Position numbers and translations under genes: made by a program. From positions 62,001-126,000 of the forward strand of contig NZ_FOGC01000010.1 in assembly GCF_900111105.1 (NCBI RefSeq): 64,000 nt of DNA. The letters are read 5' to 3'. Positions 9,842 through 21,225 of this stretch are shown here, piece after piece. The notes beneath the pieces are model-generated. The model searched no databases. It saw nothing but the letters and a program-made list of their open reading frames with translations, and was not told where the DNA came from. Position 1 is the first letter of the stretch; every line of letters begins with the position of its first letter. Source of the stretch: Rosenbergiella nectarea (lineage in GTDB: Bacteria > Pseudomonadota > Gammaproteobacteria > Enterobacterales > Enterobacteriaceae).

Positions 9842-10582
9842 TTAGTACTCATTACCCATCACGCGATCGCGATAGCTTTCCCAATCAAATCTTACCCATA
9901 AGCTATTGCCCAGTCTCATGCGATCCATTACCCGCTCGCCCAATAAGGCATTCATTCCTTCATGATTTAAATTGGAAAGCATGCCGGTAGGTCGTTTAGA
10001 TGAAGAGCGACGGTCAACAATTTGGTTAATAATGACCTTCTCGTAGCGAGATTCCGTTTGCATACCGATTTCATCAATCACAAGGAGATCAACGGTACTT
10101 AGATCATGCAGTAAGCGCTCTTCGGTCATTGTACTACCGCCACTGAATGTCCCCTTCATGGTCGACATCACGTCAGCCACGGTCATAATTAATACGCTTT
10201 TACCTTGCAGTATCAGGCTATTACCAATCGCCGCCGCCAAATGATTCTTACCCGTTCCTGGGCGCCCCGAAAAGACAAAGCTAGCGATACTCTGCCCAAA
10301 TTGGTCGGCGTATTCTCGCGCCGCTACCAAGGCTTTTCGCTGCCCTTCGCTTTCCACTCGATAATTATCGAATGAACAGTTCAAATGGAGTTCTCTTATT
10401 CCAGAGCGGCCCATAATGCGTTGCATTTTCATCGCCCTGTTCTCACGAACAATCGCTTCAGAACGTAAGCGGCCCTGCTCTTGGTTCCACGCAAGAAGCT
10501 CTTTACCTTCAGTAAATTTAGGAGTAATGCCATCGGGCATGAATTTCTTAAGCCTAACAAATAAATTTTCAGGTGTTTTCAT
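9842..10582 (-). CDS. dnaC: DnaC, DnaB helicase loader
   Basis: DnaC is an AAA+ ATPase that opens the DnaB ring and loads it on single-stranded DNA at oriC and at restarted forks. The 246-residue protein has Walker A SGRPGTGKNHLA, Walker B LLVIDEIG, and the arginine-finger region NQIVDRRSSSKRPTGML, all as in E. coli. The N-terminal DnaB-binding segment is present. Its start codon overlaps the stop of dnaT, showing translational coupling. Confidence 0.97.
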   Translation of the reverse strand: MKTPENLFVRLKKFMPDGITPKFTEGKELLAWNQEQGRLRSEAIVRENRAMKMQRIMGRSGIRELHLNCSFDNYRVESEGQRKALVAAREYADQFGQSIASFVFSGRPGTGKNHLAAAIGNSLILQGKSVLIMTVADVMSTMKGTFSGGSTMTEERLLHDLSTVDLLVIDEIGMQTESRYEKVIINQIVDRRSSSKRPTGMLSNLNHEGMNALLGERVMDRMRLGNSLWVRFDWESYRDRVMGNEY

Positions 10583-11118
10583 TATTCACCTCTAAATCCA
10601 TTGGGAATATGGTAGTCCGGCTCTGCCACTTGCGTGATATCACGTTTAGGCGTCAAGTGCGGAGCGCCACGACTAACTTGTAAATGTCGCGCTAATTTCT
10701 GCTGCCATTGTACTTGATGAAAAATACGTCCTTCTGCCTGCCAGTAGGCAATGAACGCGGCAAGTTCTTCTACCGTGACCGGTTCGTGCAAGGCGATGCC
10801 CCACAGTGCAGCTTGGCGTAAAAAGTCGCTATCGGGCTGCCATCCGGCATATAACGCGAACTTTCCAGCGGGGGCTTTGACCACTGTCGCGGGTTCATCA
10901 AAAAAGTCTGCTTCGAGTGCAATAGTGTTTTGATTTTGTAACTGAGCTTCAGCCATTAATAACTGATTGAGGCGAGCTGGCGATAAGCCATAGAAAATAG
11001 GTTGGTTATTATCGAACACGGCCACCGTTTGCTGATCGGCACGCTCAATAGCCTTAGCCGGAGCTTGGCAGAACTGTTCTAATCCTATGATTGATTGAGA
11101 TAAAATCTTTACCGACAT
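10582..11118 (-). CDS. dnaT: DnaT, primosomal protein I
   Basis: DnaT works with PriA, PriB and DnaC in replication restart away from oriC. The 178-residue product starts like E. coli DnaT (MSVKILSQSIIGLEQF) and has the C-terminal single-strand DNA-binding region with FHQVQWQQKLARHLQ. The N-terminal part mediates oligomer formation. It is immediately upstream of dnaC with a one-base overlap, the standard dnaTC arrangement. Confidence 0.95.
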   Translation of the reverse strand: MSVKILSQSIIGLEQFCQAPAKAIERADQQTVAVFDNNQPIFYGLSPARLNQLLMAEAQLQNQNTIALEADFFDEPATVVKAPAGKFALYAGWQPDSDFLRQAALWGIALHEPVTVEELAAFIAYWQAEGRIFHQVQWQQKLARHLQVSRGAPHLTPKRDITQVAEPDYHIPNGFRGE

Positions 11119-11266
11119 GTGATAACTCGAACCTCAGTATTTTTTGTATGCTAACTTCATGCAGAGCACAAGCGCTGCCTAACCGCTATAGTGTATCAAC
11201 TTTGCTGCGACTGATCGCGCAAAGCTGTGCTTTTCATGCTGATTAATAAATAAACAGGAGTAATCT

Positions 11267-11842
11267 ATGAGCAAACCTCGCTGTGGATGGGTCACAAATG
11301 ATCCTGATTACCTTGCTTATCATGATCACGAATGGGGTGTGCCGTGTTTTAATCGGCAACGTCTTTTTGAGATGCTCTGTTTAGAGGGACAGCAAGCTGG
11401 GCTATCATGGATCACCGTTTTAAAAAAACGTGAAGCCTATCGACGGGCTTTCTATCACTTCGAACCGGGAAAGGTGGCCCAGATCAGTTCAGAGGAGATG
11501 AATACTTTGCTGCAGTCACCGGAGTTGATCCGCAATAAATTAAAAATTCGCTCAATCATTAATAATGCACAGGCATTATTGGCGATGGAAGCGGAAGGTG
11601 AAGATTTTGTAAACTTTATTTGGCAGAGCGTCGCTCACCAACCAATTGTTCAAGCCTATGATGATTATCATCTAGCACCAGTAAGTAGCCCACAATCAAT
11701 ATTTTTATATAAATCATTGAAAAAAAGAGGTTTTAAATTTATAGGCCCTATTATTTGCCATGCTTACATGCAAGCTTGTGGACTTATTATTGATCATCAA
11801 GTGAACTGTTTTAAATATTCAGAGACAAATGATAGCCTTTGA
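11267..11842 (+). CDS. tag: Tag, 3-methyladenine DNA glycosylase I
   Basis: Tag removes 3-methyladenine from DNA as the first step of base excision repair and is constitutive, unlike AlkA. The 191-residue protein matches the family from RCGWV and YHDHEWGVP through LEGQQAGLSWITVLKKRE to GFKFIGP and CxxMQACG-like C-terminus. The zinc snap residues (N-terminal Cys and His, C-terminal His and Cys in IIDHQVNCF) are kept. The ATG follows CAGGAG. It is divergent from dnaT. Confidence 0.95.
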   Translation: MSKPRCGWVTNDPDYLAYHDHEWGVPCFNRQRLFEMLCLEGQQAGLSWITVLKKREAYRRAFYHFEPGKVAQISSEEMNTLLQSPELIRNKLKIRSIINNAQALLAMEAEGEDFVNFIWQSVAHQPIVQAYDDYHLAPVSSPQSIFLYKSLKKRGFKFIGPIICHAYMQACGLIIDHQVNCFKYSETNDSL

Positions 11843-11919
11843 TAATACATAATTTAGGGCGCAATATTGCTTAAGCCTTGGTATATTTAATAAATAATTA
11901 TAATGCATTGGGAGATTTG

Positions 11920-12954
11920 ATGAACACCAAGTCAACAAGAGCAACAATAAGTGATGTTGCTAAAGCGGCTAAAACCGGTAAAACGAGCGTATCGCGCTAC
12001 CTTAATGGTGAGCATCAATTGCTTTCAGATGATTTAAAACATCGTATAAAACAAGCCATTAGCGACCTGAATTACAGTCCTAGCCAAATGGCGAGAAGCC
12101 TGAAACACGGTCGTACCAAGTTAATTGGCCTTCTCATCGCGGACATCACCAATCCCTATTCGATTGAGGTGATGGGTGGCGTAGAGACCGCTTGCCGCGA
12201 TAACGGTTTTACACTACTGATGTGTAATACCAACAATAAGCCTCATCTCGAGCAGCATTACTTACAGCTCCTCAGCAGTTATCAGGTTGAAGGCATTATT
12301 GTGAACGCCGCCAATATGCAAGAAACCGCATTTGACTGTATTCAGCATGCCTCGATCCCCCTTACGCTTATCGACCGAAAAGTCAGTAACTATGATTACG
12401 ATGTTGTCGGTTTAGACAATTTCCAAGGTTCGGTCGATATCACTGAACACTTAATCGATAATCACTATCGTTCATTGCTGTTTATTAGTGAGCCCATCGC
12501 ACAGGTCAATACCCGCAAAGAGCGTTTAGAGGGCTATCTCAGCGCTGTATCACCTCATCAAGACCTGACTGCAGAGCACGCAGAAGTCGCCTTAGACAAC
12601 CCTGAGCTTCTTCAGAAAACTATCGCTGAATTTGTTACCCGTCACGCGGGGCAGCCTTCCGCCATCATTACCGCTAACGGCGCACTAATGTTATTCGTCA
12701 CTAAAGTACTGCATGCCATGAAGTTGGTCTGGGGTAAAGATATTGGCCTGGCAAGCTTTGATGAAATGAACTGGTCTTCGATTGCGGGCTGCGGGATCAC
12801 TACCCTACAACAACCCACCCATCAGATTGGTTATAGTGCATTTCAGAATATCTTAACGAGACTTAAGCATTCAGAAAATCCTGCGCAGGAGACTCGCTTT
12901 GAAGGCAGATTAATCGTTCGCCCATCAAGTCACGCGTTACCAAGCAAAGAATAA
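11920..12954 (+). CDS. ptxS: PtxS-like LacI-family repressor of ketogluconate use
   Basis: A LacI/GalR regulator of 344 residues. The N-terminal helix-turn-helix (TISDVAKAAKTGKTSVSRYLNG) is followed by a hinge and a sugar-binding-protein-like effector domain. The text SPSQMARSLKHGRTKLIGL and DITNPYSIEVM closely resembles Pseudomonas PtxS, which senses 2-ketogluconate. The ATG at 11920 follows GGAG with six-base spacing; the longer frame start was rejected. It precedes kguE and ghrB on the same strand, and an operator-like palindrome lies between ptxS and kguE. The 2-ketogluconate effector is inferred from family and context. Confidence 0.82.
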   Translation: MNTKSTRATISDVAKAAKTGKTSVSRYLNGEHQLLSDDLKHRIKQAISDLNYSPSQMARSLKHGRTKLIGLLIADITNPYSIEVMGGVETACRDNGFTLLMCNTNNKPHLEQHYLQLLSSYQVEGIIVNAANMQETAFDCIQHASIPLTLIDRKVSNYDYDVVGLDNFQGSVDITEHLIDNHYRSLLFISEPIAQVNTRKERLEGYLSAVSPHQDLTAEHAEVALDNPELLQKTIAEFVTRHAGQPSAIITANGALMLFVTKVLHAMKLVWGKDIGLASFDEMNWSSIAGCGITTLQQPTHQIGYSAFQNILTRLKHSENPAQETRFEGRLIVRPSSHALPSKE

Positions 12955-12997
12955 ATATTAAGAAGGTGGGCATCGTAGAGTTTTTCTCTCTTCCCAA

Positions 12998-13011
12998 TGG
13001 AACCGATACCA
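12998..13011 (+). promoter_or_regulatory. Candidate LacI/PtxS operator before kguE
   Basis: TGGAACCGATACCA is an imperfect 14-bp palindrome (10 of 14 positions symmetric) with a central CG step typical of LacI-family operators, and close to the PtxS-type TGAAACCGGTTTCA. It lies 37 bp before the kguE start. Repression by the upstream gene product is inferred. Confidence 0.5.
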
Positions 13012-13047
13012 TTTATCCTGTAACACTCTACGTCTTCAGAGGTAGTG

Positions 13048-13797
13048 ATGGAAAGAAAAATTATTGTCGTCACGGCGGCCTTCGGTGCCGAAGTTGTTCA
13101 TCAAGCTGGTGGACAACGCTATTTTATTCCAATCATCGCTCAGTCGGGTGCTGATGGCGTGGAAATACGTCGAGAACTCCTCTCGTTAGCCGTCGACCAA
13201 GAGCTGGTTGATCTTAAGTTACTTATCGACGCACAAGGACTGTTTTCTTATTACTCTGTCCCTGAGTCGCTTTTTACCGCTCCGGGTACGATTAACCCAC
13301 GACTCGAACACTTTCAGCGGGAAGCGGCCTTGCTTAATGCGCGAGCGATTAAGTTTGCCTTAGGGACGGGAGCCGGGGCGTATTCTTCCGAACAACTGGC
13401 TGCCCAGCTTTCTGACTGTAGCATTCCGCTGCTGATAGAAAATGATCAGACCGCAACCGGAAAGATCCAACCGATGTTGGACTATTTCAGTCACTACCAT
13501 CCATTACCAACCGTCCAAGGTATGACGTTCGATATGGCTAATTGGTTGTGGGTCGGAGAGTCGCCTTGTAAAGCGGCAGAGCAGCTTGCACCCTTCGTCT
13601 CATACTGTCACGTCAAAGCCGCGGTACAAGTCGAGGCATCTTGGCAGGCTATCAGCTTAGATCCAACACAAGGTGAATGGCGATCACTCCTCAGCATGAT
13701 GCCTGAAGGCGTTCCCTTAGGTATCGAATTTCCATTGGAAGGTCGTGATATTGCCGAACGTGTCCATTATTACGTAGGGCTACTTCGTGCTGCATGA
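13048..13797 (+). CDS. kguE: KguE-like sugar-acid isomerase/epimerase (TIM barrel)
   Basis: A 249-residue AP-endonuclease-2 type TIM barrel. The start (VVTAAFGAEVVHQAG, ADGVEIRRELLS) resembles KguE of ketogluconate operons, an epimerase of poorly known substrate. Likely metal ligands include Glu in LLIENDQT, Asp/His in the middle, and Glu in GIEFPLEG. The frame begins with GTG-ATG; the ATG at 13048 was chosen because AGAGGT precedes it by five bases. It is followed 37 bp later by ghrB. The exact reaction is not established here. Confidence 0.78.
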   Translation: MERKIIVVTAAFGAEVVHQAGGQRYFIPIIAQSGADGVEIRRELLSLAVDQELVDLKLLIDAQGLFSYYSVPESLFTAPGTINPRLEHFQREAALLNARAIKFALGTGAGAYSSEQLAAQLSDCSIPLLIENDQTATGKIQPMLDYFSHYHPLPTVQGMTFDMANWLWVGESPCKAAEQLAPFVSYCHVKAAVQVEASWQAISLDPTQGEWRSLLSMMPEGVPLGIEFPLEGRDIAERVHYYVGLLRAA

Positions 13798-13834
13798 AGT
13801 GCTTTATTCTTAAATATCCTTAAGAGAGGTTCGA

Positions 13835-14812
13835 ATGAAACCCACAATTATCCAATTTATGCCACTACCCGCTGATTTAGTAAGTCAACTCACGACCCAC
13901 TTCGAAGTGGTAGAGGTGGACAACCTTGATCAAGAAACGGTTACTCGACGTGCTGAAGCTTTCAAAAAAGCTGAAGGTCTAATTGGTTCGGGTGGCAAAG
14001 TGAATGAAGCGTTGCTTGCACAGATGCCAGCATTAAAAGTCTGTTCTACCGTTTCTGCAGGTTATGACTCCTATGATATCGGGGCCTTAACCCATCATAA
14101 AGCTATCCTCACCAATACTCCTGGCGCTCTCACGGAAACGGTCGCCGATGCCATGATGGCATTAGTACTCTGTGCGGCGAGAAACATTCCAGCCATGGAT
14201 CAGTGGGTGAAAACCGGAGGATGGGATGCCGCCCCGGAAAAATTACCCTTGGCGATTGATGTCCATCATAAGAAGATGGGGATTATCGGTATGGGCCGTA
14301 TTGGGTTAGCGTTAGCCAAGCGTGCGCACCATGGCTTCGGTATGGATATTCTCTACAATGCCCGCAAGCCGCATAAGAATGCTGAGCAAGAAGTTAATGC
14401 TCACTATGCAAGCGTTGAGCAACTTCTCGCTGAAGCCGATTTCGTCTGTGTCGTATTGCCGCTTACTGACGAAACTCATCATTTGATCAGTCATGCTCAA
14501 TTTGACCAAATGAAAGAGAGCGCGATTTTAATTAACGCTGGGCGTGGACCTGTCGTCGATGAAGAGGCGCTTATTGCCGCACTGAAAGAAAAGAAAATTT
14601 ATGGTGCTGGTTTAGATGTGTTTGAAAAAGAACCATTAGTAGGGAGTTCTGAATTAACAACGCTTCCGAATGTCGTGACCTTGCCTCATATCGGTTCAGC
14701 TACCCATGAAACACGTTATGCGATGAAACGTGATGGTGTTGAAAATCTGATTTTAGGGCTGCAAGGTACATTGAAAGAAAATATTATCAACCCTGAAGCC
14801 TTAGAGGCATAA
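13835..14812 (+). CDS. ghrB: GhrB/TkrA, 2-ketogluconate/glyoxylate/hydroxypyruvate reductase
   Basis: This 325-residue enzyme belongs to the D-isomer specific 2-hydroxyacid dehydrogenases. It reduces 2-keto acids such as 2-ketogluconate, glyoxylate and hydroxypyruvate with NAD(P)H. Visible features are the Rossmann motif GIIGMGRIGLALAKR, the substrate loop in TVSAGYDSYD, catalytic Arg in NAGRGPVVDE, Glu in DVFEKEPL and His in LPHIGSAT. The ribosome site AGAGAGG precedes it. As KguD-like reductase in the ptxS-kguE cluster, it probably returns 2-ketogluconate to gluconate without phosphorylation; that role is inferred. Confidence 0.88.
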   Translation: MKPTIIQFMPLPADLVSQLTTHFEVVEVDNLDQETVTRRAEAFKKAEGLIGSGGKVNEALLAQMPALKVCSTVSAGYDSYDIGALTHHKAILTNTPGALTETVADAMMALVLCAARNIPAMDQWVKTGGWDAAPEKLPLAIDVHHKKMGIIGMGRIGLALAKRAHHGFGMDILYNARKPHKNAEQEVNAHYASVEQLLAEADFVCVVLPLTDETHHLISHAQFDQMKESAILINAGRGPVVDEEALIAALKEKKIYGAGLDVFEKEPLVGSSELTTLPNVVTLPHIGSATHETRYAMKRDGVENLILGLQGTLKENIINPEALEA

Positions 14813-14871
14813 TTTCCTCTTTACTGGGCATCGTGATGATGCCCGTCTACAGCCAATTAGTTAGGGGGGTT

Positions 14872-15780
14872 ATGTCGATCAGAGACGTTGGGTTAGCATT
14901 GCTCGTTATTCTTATTTGGGGGATTAACTTTGTCGTCATCAAAATAGGCTTGCATAATTTCCCCCCTTTTTTGCTTGCTGGACTTCGCTTTACTTTTGTT
15001 GCCTTCCCCGCTTGTTTACTGGTTTCTAGGCCGAAAGTTCCGCTCCATCTAATTATTGCCTATGGACTAACGATCAGCTTTCTGCAGTTTGGCCTGCTGT
15101 TCTTGGCGTTGAATCTCGGTATGCCGGCAGGCTTAGCGTCACTATTGCTACAATCTCAAGCCTTCTTTACGCTTTTCTTCGGTGCGCTCTGTTTAGGGGA
15201 AAAAATTAAATCCCATCACATCGTTGGATTATTGATAGCAATAGTGGGGATGGTGTGCTTAGCAAACAGCAGCATTAACCCCACTCAAACCTCCGGTATG
15301 TCGCTATTTACTTTATTGCTTACTTTAGGGGCGGCATTAAGCTGGGGCATCGGCAACATTGTTAGTAAGATTATTTTACGACGCTACCCTGTCGAACCTT
15401 TAAAATTGGTGGTGTGGAGTGCTTTTATCCCGGTATTACCTTTCTTTCTGTGTGCACTCTTCATTGATGGTAAAGAAAGTCTTTGGCATAGCCTCATAAA
15501 CATTAACTTATTTAATGTATTAACCATCTTCTATTTAGCGATACTGTGTACGGTGGTTGCTTATGCTATTTGGGGAGCGCTACTGAGTAAATACCCCACT
15601 ACTACTGTCGCCCCATTAACCCTGCTCGTGCCTGTTGTAGGGATGGTCGCCGCCACTCTTGTTTTGGGTGAAACCTTGACCCGCTCACAAATCCTGTCGG
15701 TAGTGTTAATTATTTCAGGTCTTGTCGTGAATAGTTTTGCCCCAAGAATAGTCAGTTATCTGCGCCTCTGTAAACTGTAG
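14872..15780 (+). CDS. eamA: EamA, O-acetylserine/cysteine exporter
   Basis: A ten-TM drug/metabolite transporter of 302 residues with two EamA repeats. It aligns closely with E. coli EamA, which exports cysteine-pathway metabolites: VILIWGINFVVIKIGLHNFPPF, LRFTFVAFPA, GMPAGLASLLLQ and LTLLVPVVGM. The ATG at 14872 follows TTAGGGGGG; an upstream ATG 13 codons earlier lacks a ribosome site. It lies 59 bp after ghrB and may share its transcript, though its substrate class has no obvious tie to ketogluconate. Confidence 0.87.
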   Translation: MSIRDVGLALLVILIWGINFVVIKIGLHNFPPFLLAGLRFTFVAFPACLLVSRPKVPLHLIIAYGLTISFLQFGLLFLALNLGMPAGLASLLLQSQAFFTLFFGALCLGEKIKSHHIVGLLIAIVGMVCLANSSINPTQTSGMSLFTLLLTLGAALSWGIGNIVSKIILRRYPVEPLKLVVWSAFIPVLPFFLCALFIDGKESLWHSLININLFNVLTIFYLAILCTVVAYAIWGALLSKYPTTTVAPLTLLVPVVGMVAATLVLGETLTRSQILSVVLIISGLVVNSFAPRIVSYLRLCKL

Positions 15781-16004
15781 TCATGGCGTGGAGACTCTTT
15801 GTTTCACTGTTAAATTCAGTATTCCTAATCGCTCGATTATTAATCGCTATGTGTCACAATTTTTTCCTTAAATGAAAGGAATTAGAAAGGAATATTTTAG
15901 AATTTGTCATACACTGAAAGGCACACTTTCTAAGCAGCAACTATAGGGTTCCCTGTTGAGGGTTACTTAACCTGCTTCGCCATGGATGGAATGAGGAGTT
16001 ACAC

Positions 16005-16355
16005 ATGCTCAGACGTAAAGCTCTACCTAAATTTGTAATGATTTCGAGCTGCCTAGTCAGCCTTACAGCATGTTCTAGCATCATGTCACACACTGGGGAC
16101 AATCGAGGCTACTACCTTGGCACACAAGCCAATAACGAAATTATTGGCAGTAACGATACGACCTGGGGTATAAAATCCCTAGCCGTACTGGATTACCCGT
16201 TCTCGGCGCTCACCGATACGTTAATTTTACCTTGGGATTATTACCGTAACAGTCACAGCGAACCTTCTTCGCTCAGAGATCGTGTCGCGGCAAGCGAAAA
16301 ACTGAACCACACTGATGAAGCGCTCGCGCAAGCTAACACCAATATAATTCAGTAG
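16005..16355 (+). CDS. yidQ: YidQ, DUF1375 lipoprotein
   Basis: A 116-residue lipoprotein. A basic start and hydrophobic segment lead to the lipobox LTAC with Cys at residue 23. The middle (TTWGIKSLAVLDYPFSALTDTLILPWDYYR) is the family core. No function is known; it is an outer-envelope protein by its lipobox. The ribosome site is GAGGAG. Its last 23 bp overlap the 3' end of the convergent yidR, the same pairing as in E. coli. Confidence 0.88.
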   Translation: MLRRKALPKFVMISSCLVSLTACSSIMSHTGDNRGYYLGTQANNEIIGSNDTTWGIKSLAVLDYPFSALTDTLILPWDYYRNSHSEPSSLRDRVAASEKLNHTDEALAQANTNIIQ

Positions 16356-17607
16356 TGGTCACCGTAAATATCTGCCTAAAGCCACCAATATCACGCATGA
16401 AGGCTATTTTATCGCCTTTCGGTGACCAGACTACCGCCTCGGCACAAGGCGCGGTAGAGGTTTTGGTGGTAAGTGGGACAATAGTGTCCAAGGTTAAATC
16501 GTAAATAACAATCTGGTTATTTAAGACAAAGGTTATCGCTTTACCTAAAGGATGCCAGGTAAAGGCCGATTGCACATCGTGGTAGCCTTGTGTTGATTGC
16601 TGGGGCAAGCCGCCGTTAGGCGAAATAACCCAAAGTTGAATAATATCGTTTAAATCAGCCATTAAAAAAGCGATCAGTCTGCCATCCGGCGAGCTTCTTA
16701 ACCAATGCCGAGGCTGTAAGGCAACACCTACCCCGTCACTAAAAGTAAGTCTGCGCTGCACAATTCCGGCTGGTGGCGCGGGTAAACAGCGCTCAGTGCC
16801 CTCAATCGGCTGATCGCCAGCATGTTGATAGGCGGTAAAATCGTCTGGAAGGTCGACAATAAAAATTTCCGGGACGCTGTGCCCTGTAACGGAAACTGTT
16901 TCACCGATAAAGGCCAATGCCCAGCGCTGCCGCTCTCCTAACTCATTGATATAGCCTTGGTGCCCAATCCAACCTTCCTCGAAGGCACGTGAGATTTGAT
17001 CGCTACCTGGCTGGGGTGCAAGAGTCGTCTGACTGACTACCACACAAAAATGCGAACCATCGTGTTCTCGAGGAGCCTTATTTAAGACAGTAACAGGGTG
17101 GTATGGCAGCGCTATCGCCACATTACGCTGGTCTTCTTCAACGGCGCGTTGGCGCATCACATGGTCGTTATAGGTAAAACTGATCCTATCGCCTTCCTGA
17201 CTGAACATATGCACGTGGCTGCCGCCGCGTAGCGCCCCAAGAGTAAAAGGCGGCGTGATATCACAAGCATCTAACGTCTCAACTTTTCCCGAGGAGAGAA
17301 TGACACCGCGTCGGTGATGAACATCATAATGCCATTCATCGTCAGGGGATTCCGGTCCATGAATACAGACAAAGCGGTCATTAATTTGCGGATGTGCAGT
17401 AATCACACCTACATGCGCGCCTTTAGAAGCCCGATAAATTTCAGTCACTTTTCCCGTCTCGACGTGGATTTTCTCAACACACTGGCTCGTAAAAAGATGC
17501 TGGGCGGGGCGAAGATCGTACACAAGGCTCTGGCCGTCTGCACTCCAAACTTGGGCATTTGTCAGTTGATGATGTTGTAAGCGAGTCGTGACTTGTACTT
17601 CATCCAT
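16333..17607 (-). CDS. yidR: YidR, DUF3748 beta-propeller-like protein
   Basis: A 424-residue protein with repeated WSPxGxK/IAF blades (for example VWSPKGDKIAFMRD near the C-terminus and SPDGRLIAFL), as in TolB-like six-bladed propellers. It matches E. coli YidR in length and neighbourhood. No signal peptide is evident, so it is probably cytoplasmic. Function is unknown. It is convergent with yidQ, and a terminator lies 66 bp upstream of its start. Confidence 0.85.
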   Translation of the reverse strand: MDEVQVTTRLQHHQLTNAQVWSADGQSLVYDLRPAQHLFTSQCVEKIHVETGKVTEIYRASKGAHVGVITAHPQINDRFVCIHGPESPDDEWHYDVHHRRGVILSSGKVETLDACDITPPFTLGALRGGSHVHMFSQEGDRISFTYNDHVMRQRAVEEDQRNVAIALPYHPVTVLNKAPREHDGSHFCVVVSQTTLAPQPGSDQISRAFEEGWIGHQGYINELGERQRWALAFIGETVSVTGHSVPEIFIVDLPDDFTAYQHAGDQPIEGTERCLPAPPAGIVQRRLTFSDGVGVALQPRHWLRSSPDGRLIAFLMADLNDIIQLWVISPNGGLPQQSTQGYHDVQSAFTWHPLGKAITFVLNNQIVIYDLTLDTIVPLTTKTSTAPCAEAVVWSPKGDKIAFMRDIGGFRQIFTVTTTELYWC

Positions 17608-17672
17608 ACCGGTTTCCTAAGGCGTCGACGCTAAAATCGCACTATGCCGTAATCCTCGCACAGCGTCTAGGC

Positions 17673-17699
17673 AAAAAAAAAGCTGCCTTTCGGCAGCCA
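17673..17699 (-). terminator. Intrinsic terminator, minus strand, upstream of yidR
   Basis: The stem GCTGCC/GGCAGC with a short loop is followed on the minus strand by a run of nine T. It could end the gyrB-yidA transcript about 180 bp after yidA, or act as a leader terminator before yidR. Confidence 0.88.
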
Positions 17700-17879
17700 T
17701 TCAGGGAATAAAACGCTCTTATTATAATTACTTATTAGACAACTTGCTCACAGTGCTAATTTTTGGTCACTTCAGTATTACCTGCAATGACTGAGTAAGT
17801 TAATAATAACCCTAGTTACTATTTTACGATTACCCAAAAATGCGGTTTTTGTCACTATTTTTTCCGCTTTGTAATCGTC

Positions 17880-18689
17880 CTACAGCGCCCACTGTTGAAT
17901 CGCTTTCGCGACGCCATCTTCTCGATTAGATGCTGTGTGATAAGTGGCCTGCTCTTTTACCGCATCAATAGCATTTCCCATTGCCACCCCGTAGCCCGCC
18001 CACGCTAACATTGTGAGATCGTTTTCATGATCGCCTACCGCTAAGACCTCTTCAGCGCTGATCCCAAGCTTTTCTGCAAGGTGACGCACGCTATTACCTT
18101 TACTTACTCGCTTATCCAAGATCTCAAGGTAGTGGTTAGCACTCTTCACTAAAGTGTAACGATCATGGAGATCAGCAGGTAGCTGACTGATCGCTTTGTC
18201 TAATTGTTCTGGCTCATCCACCATCATCAGTTTCGGGAAACGGAGATCGGCGTCCATCGCCTCAACACTACGATAACGTAACGGTATCCCTGTAATCTCA
18301 GATTCATGAACTGTGTAGCGGCTGATATCTTGGTTAGGGGTATAGAGGTATTGTTTATCCAACGCTTGGAAGTGGACTTGCAGCTGCTGAGATAATTGCT
18401 CAAAGTAGTGATAATCCTCCATCCCGAGCGTTGTCTCAAGGATAGGGTGTCCATCTTCAGCGCGCTGAACTAAGCCACCATTGTAACTAATACAATATTG
18501 ATCTGGGACGTTAAGTCCTAGCTCCGCAACATATTTTTGCATCCCGATATAAGGACGTCCTGAGGCAAGCACGACGAGTATGCCTTTTGCTTTAGCCTGC
18601 TCGATAGCTGCCTTTACCGCTGCCGTGATTTCATGCTGCGGATTGAGTAACGTGCCATCCATATCTAGCGCAATCATTTTTACTGCCAT
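17880..18689 (-). CDS. yidA: YidA, HAD-superfamily sugar phosphatase
   Basis: A Cof-type haloacid dehalogenase phosphatase of 269 residues. Motif I DMDGTLL carries the nucleophile Asp and acid/base Asp, motif II Ser/Thr is in ASGRPY, motif III Lys is in the RVSKGNS segment, and motif IV is GDHENDLTML. E. coli YidA hydrolyses sugar phosphates such as erythrose-4-phosphate and alpha-glucose-1-phosphate. The internal ATG at 18689 gives the family N-terminus MAVKMIALDMDG; the ten-codon extension upstream was dropped. It lies downstream of gyrB across a terminator. Confidence 0.93.
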   Translation of the reverse strand: MAVKMIALDMDGTLLNPQHEITAAVKAAIEQAKAKGILVVLASGRPYIGMQKYVAELGLNVPDQYCISYNGGLVQRAEDGHPILETTLGMEDYHYFEQLSQQLQVHFQALDKQYLYTPNQDISRYTVHESEITGIPLRYRSVEAMDADLRFPKLMMVDEPEQLDKAISQLPADLHDRYTLVKSANHYLEILDKRVSKGNSVRHLAEKLGISAEEVLAVGDHENDLTMLAWAGYGVAMGNAIDAVKEQATYHTASNREDGVAKAIQQWAL

Positions 18690-18705
18690 GTTTACCCCTC
18701 TGCAT

Positions 18706-18744
18706 AAATAAAAAAACACCGCTGCAGTGTGCTAGCGGTGTTTT
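18706..18744 (-). terminator. Terminator after gyrB
   Basis: The ten-base stem AAACACCGCT/AGCGGTGTTT has a ten-base loop and a T-run on the minus strand. It lies between gyrB and yidA. Confidence 0.9.
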
Positions 18745-18803
18745 CAGAGTAGCGTAGTTACGGTGATCCGACTACCGCTAAAGCATGCTCACGCACGTTA
18801 ACC

Positions 18804-21221
<2,418 letters not shown>

Positions 21222-21225
21222 TCAC

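Noticed and set aside
12966-13154. 62-codon frame between ptxS and kguE
   Set aside because: It overlaps the operator-like site and the start of kguE in another frame, with no good ribosome site.
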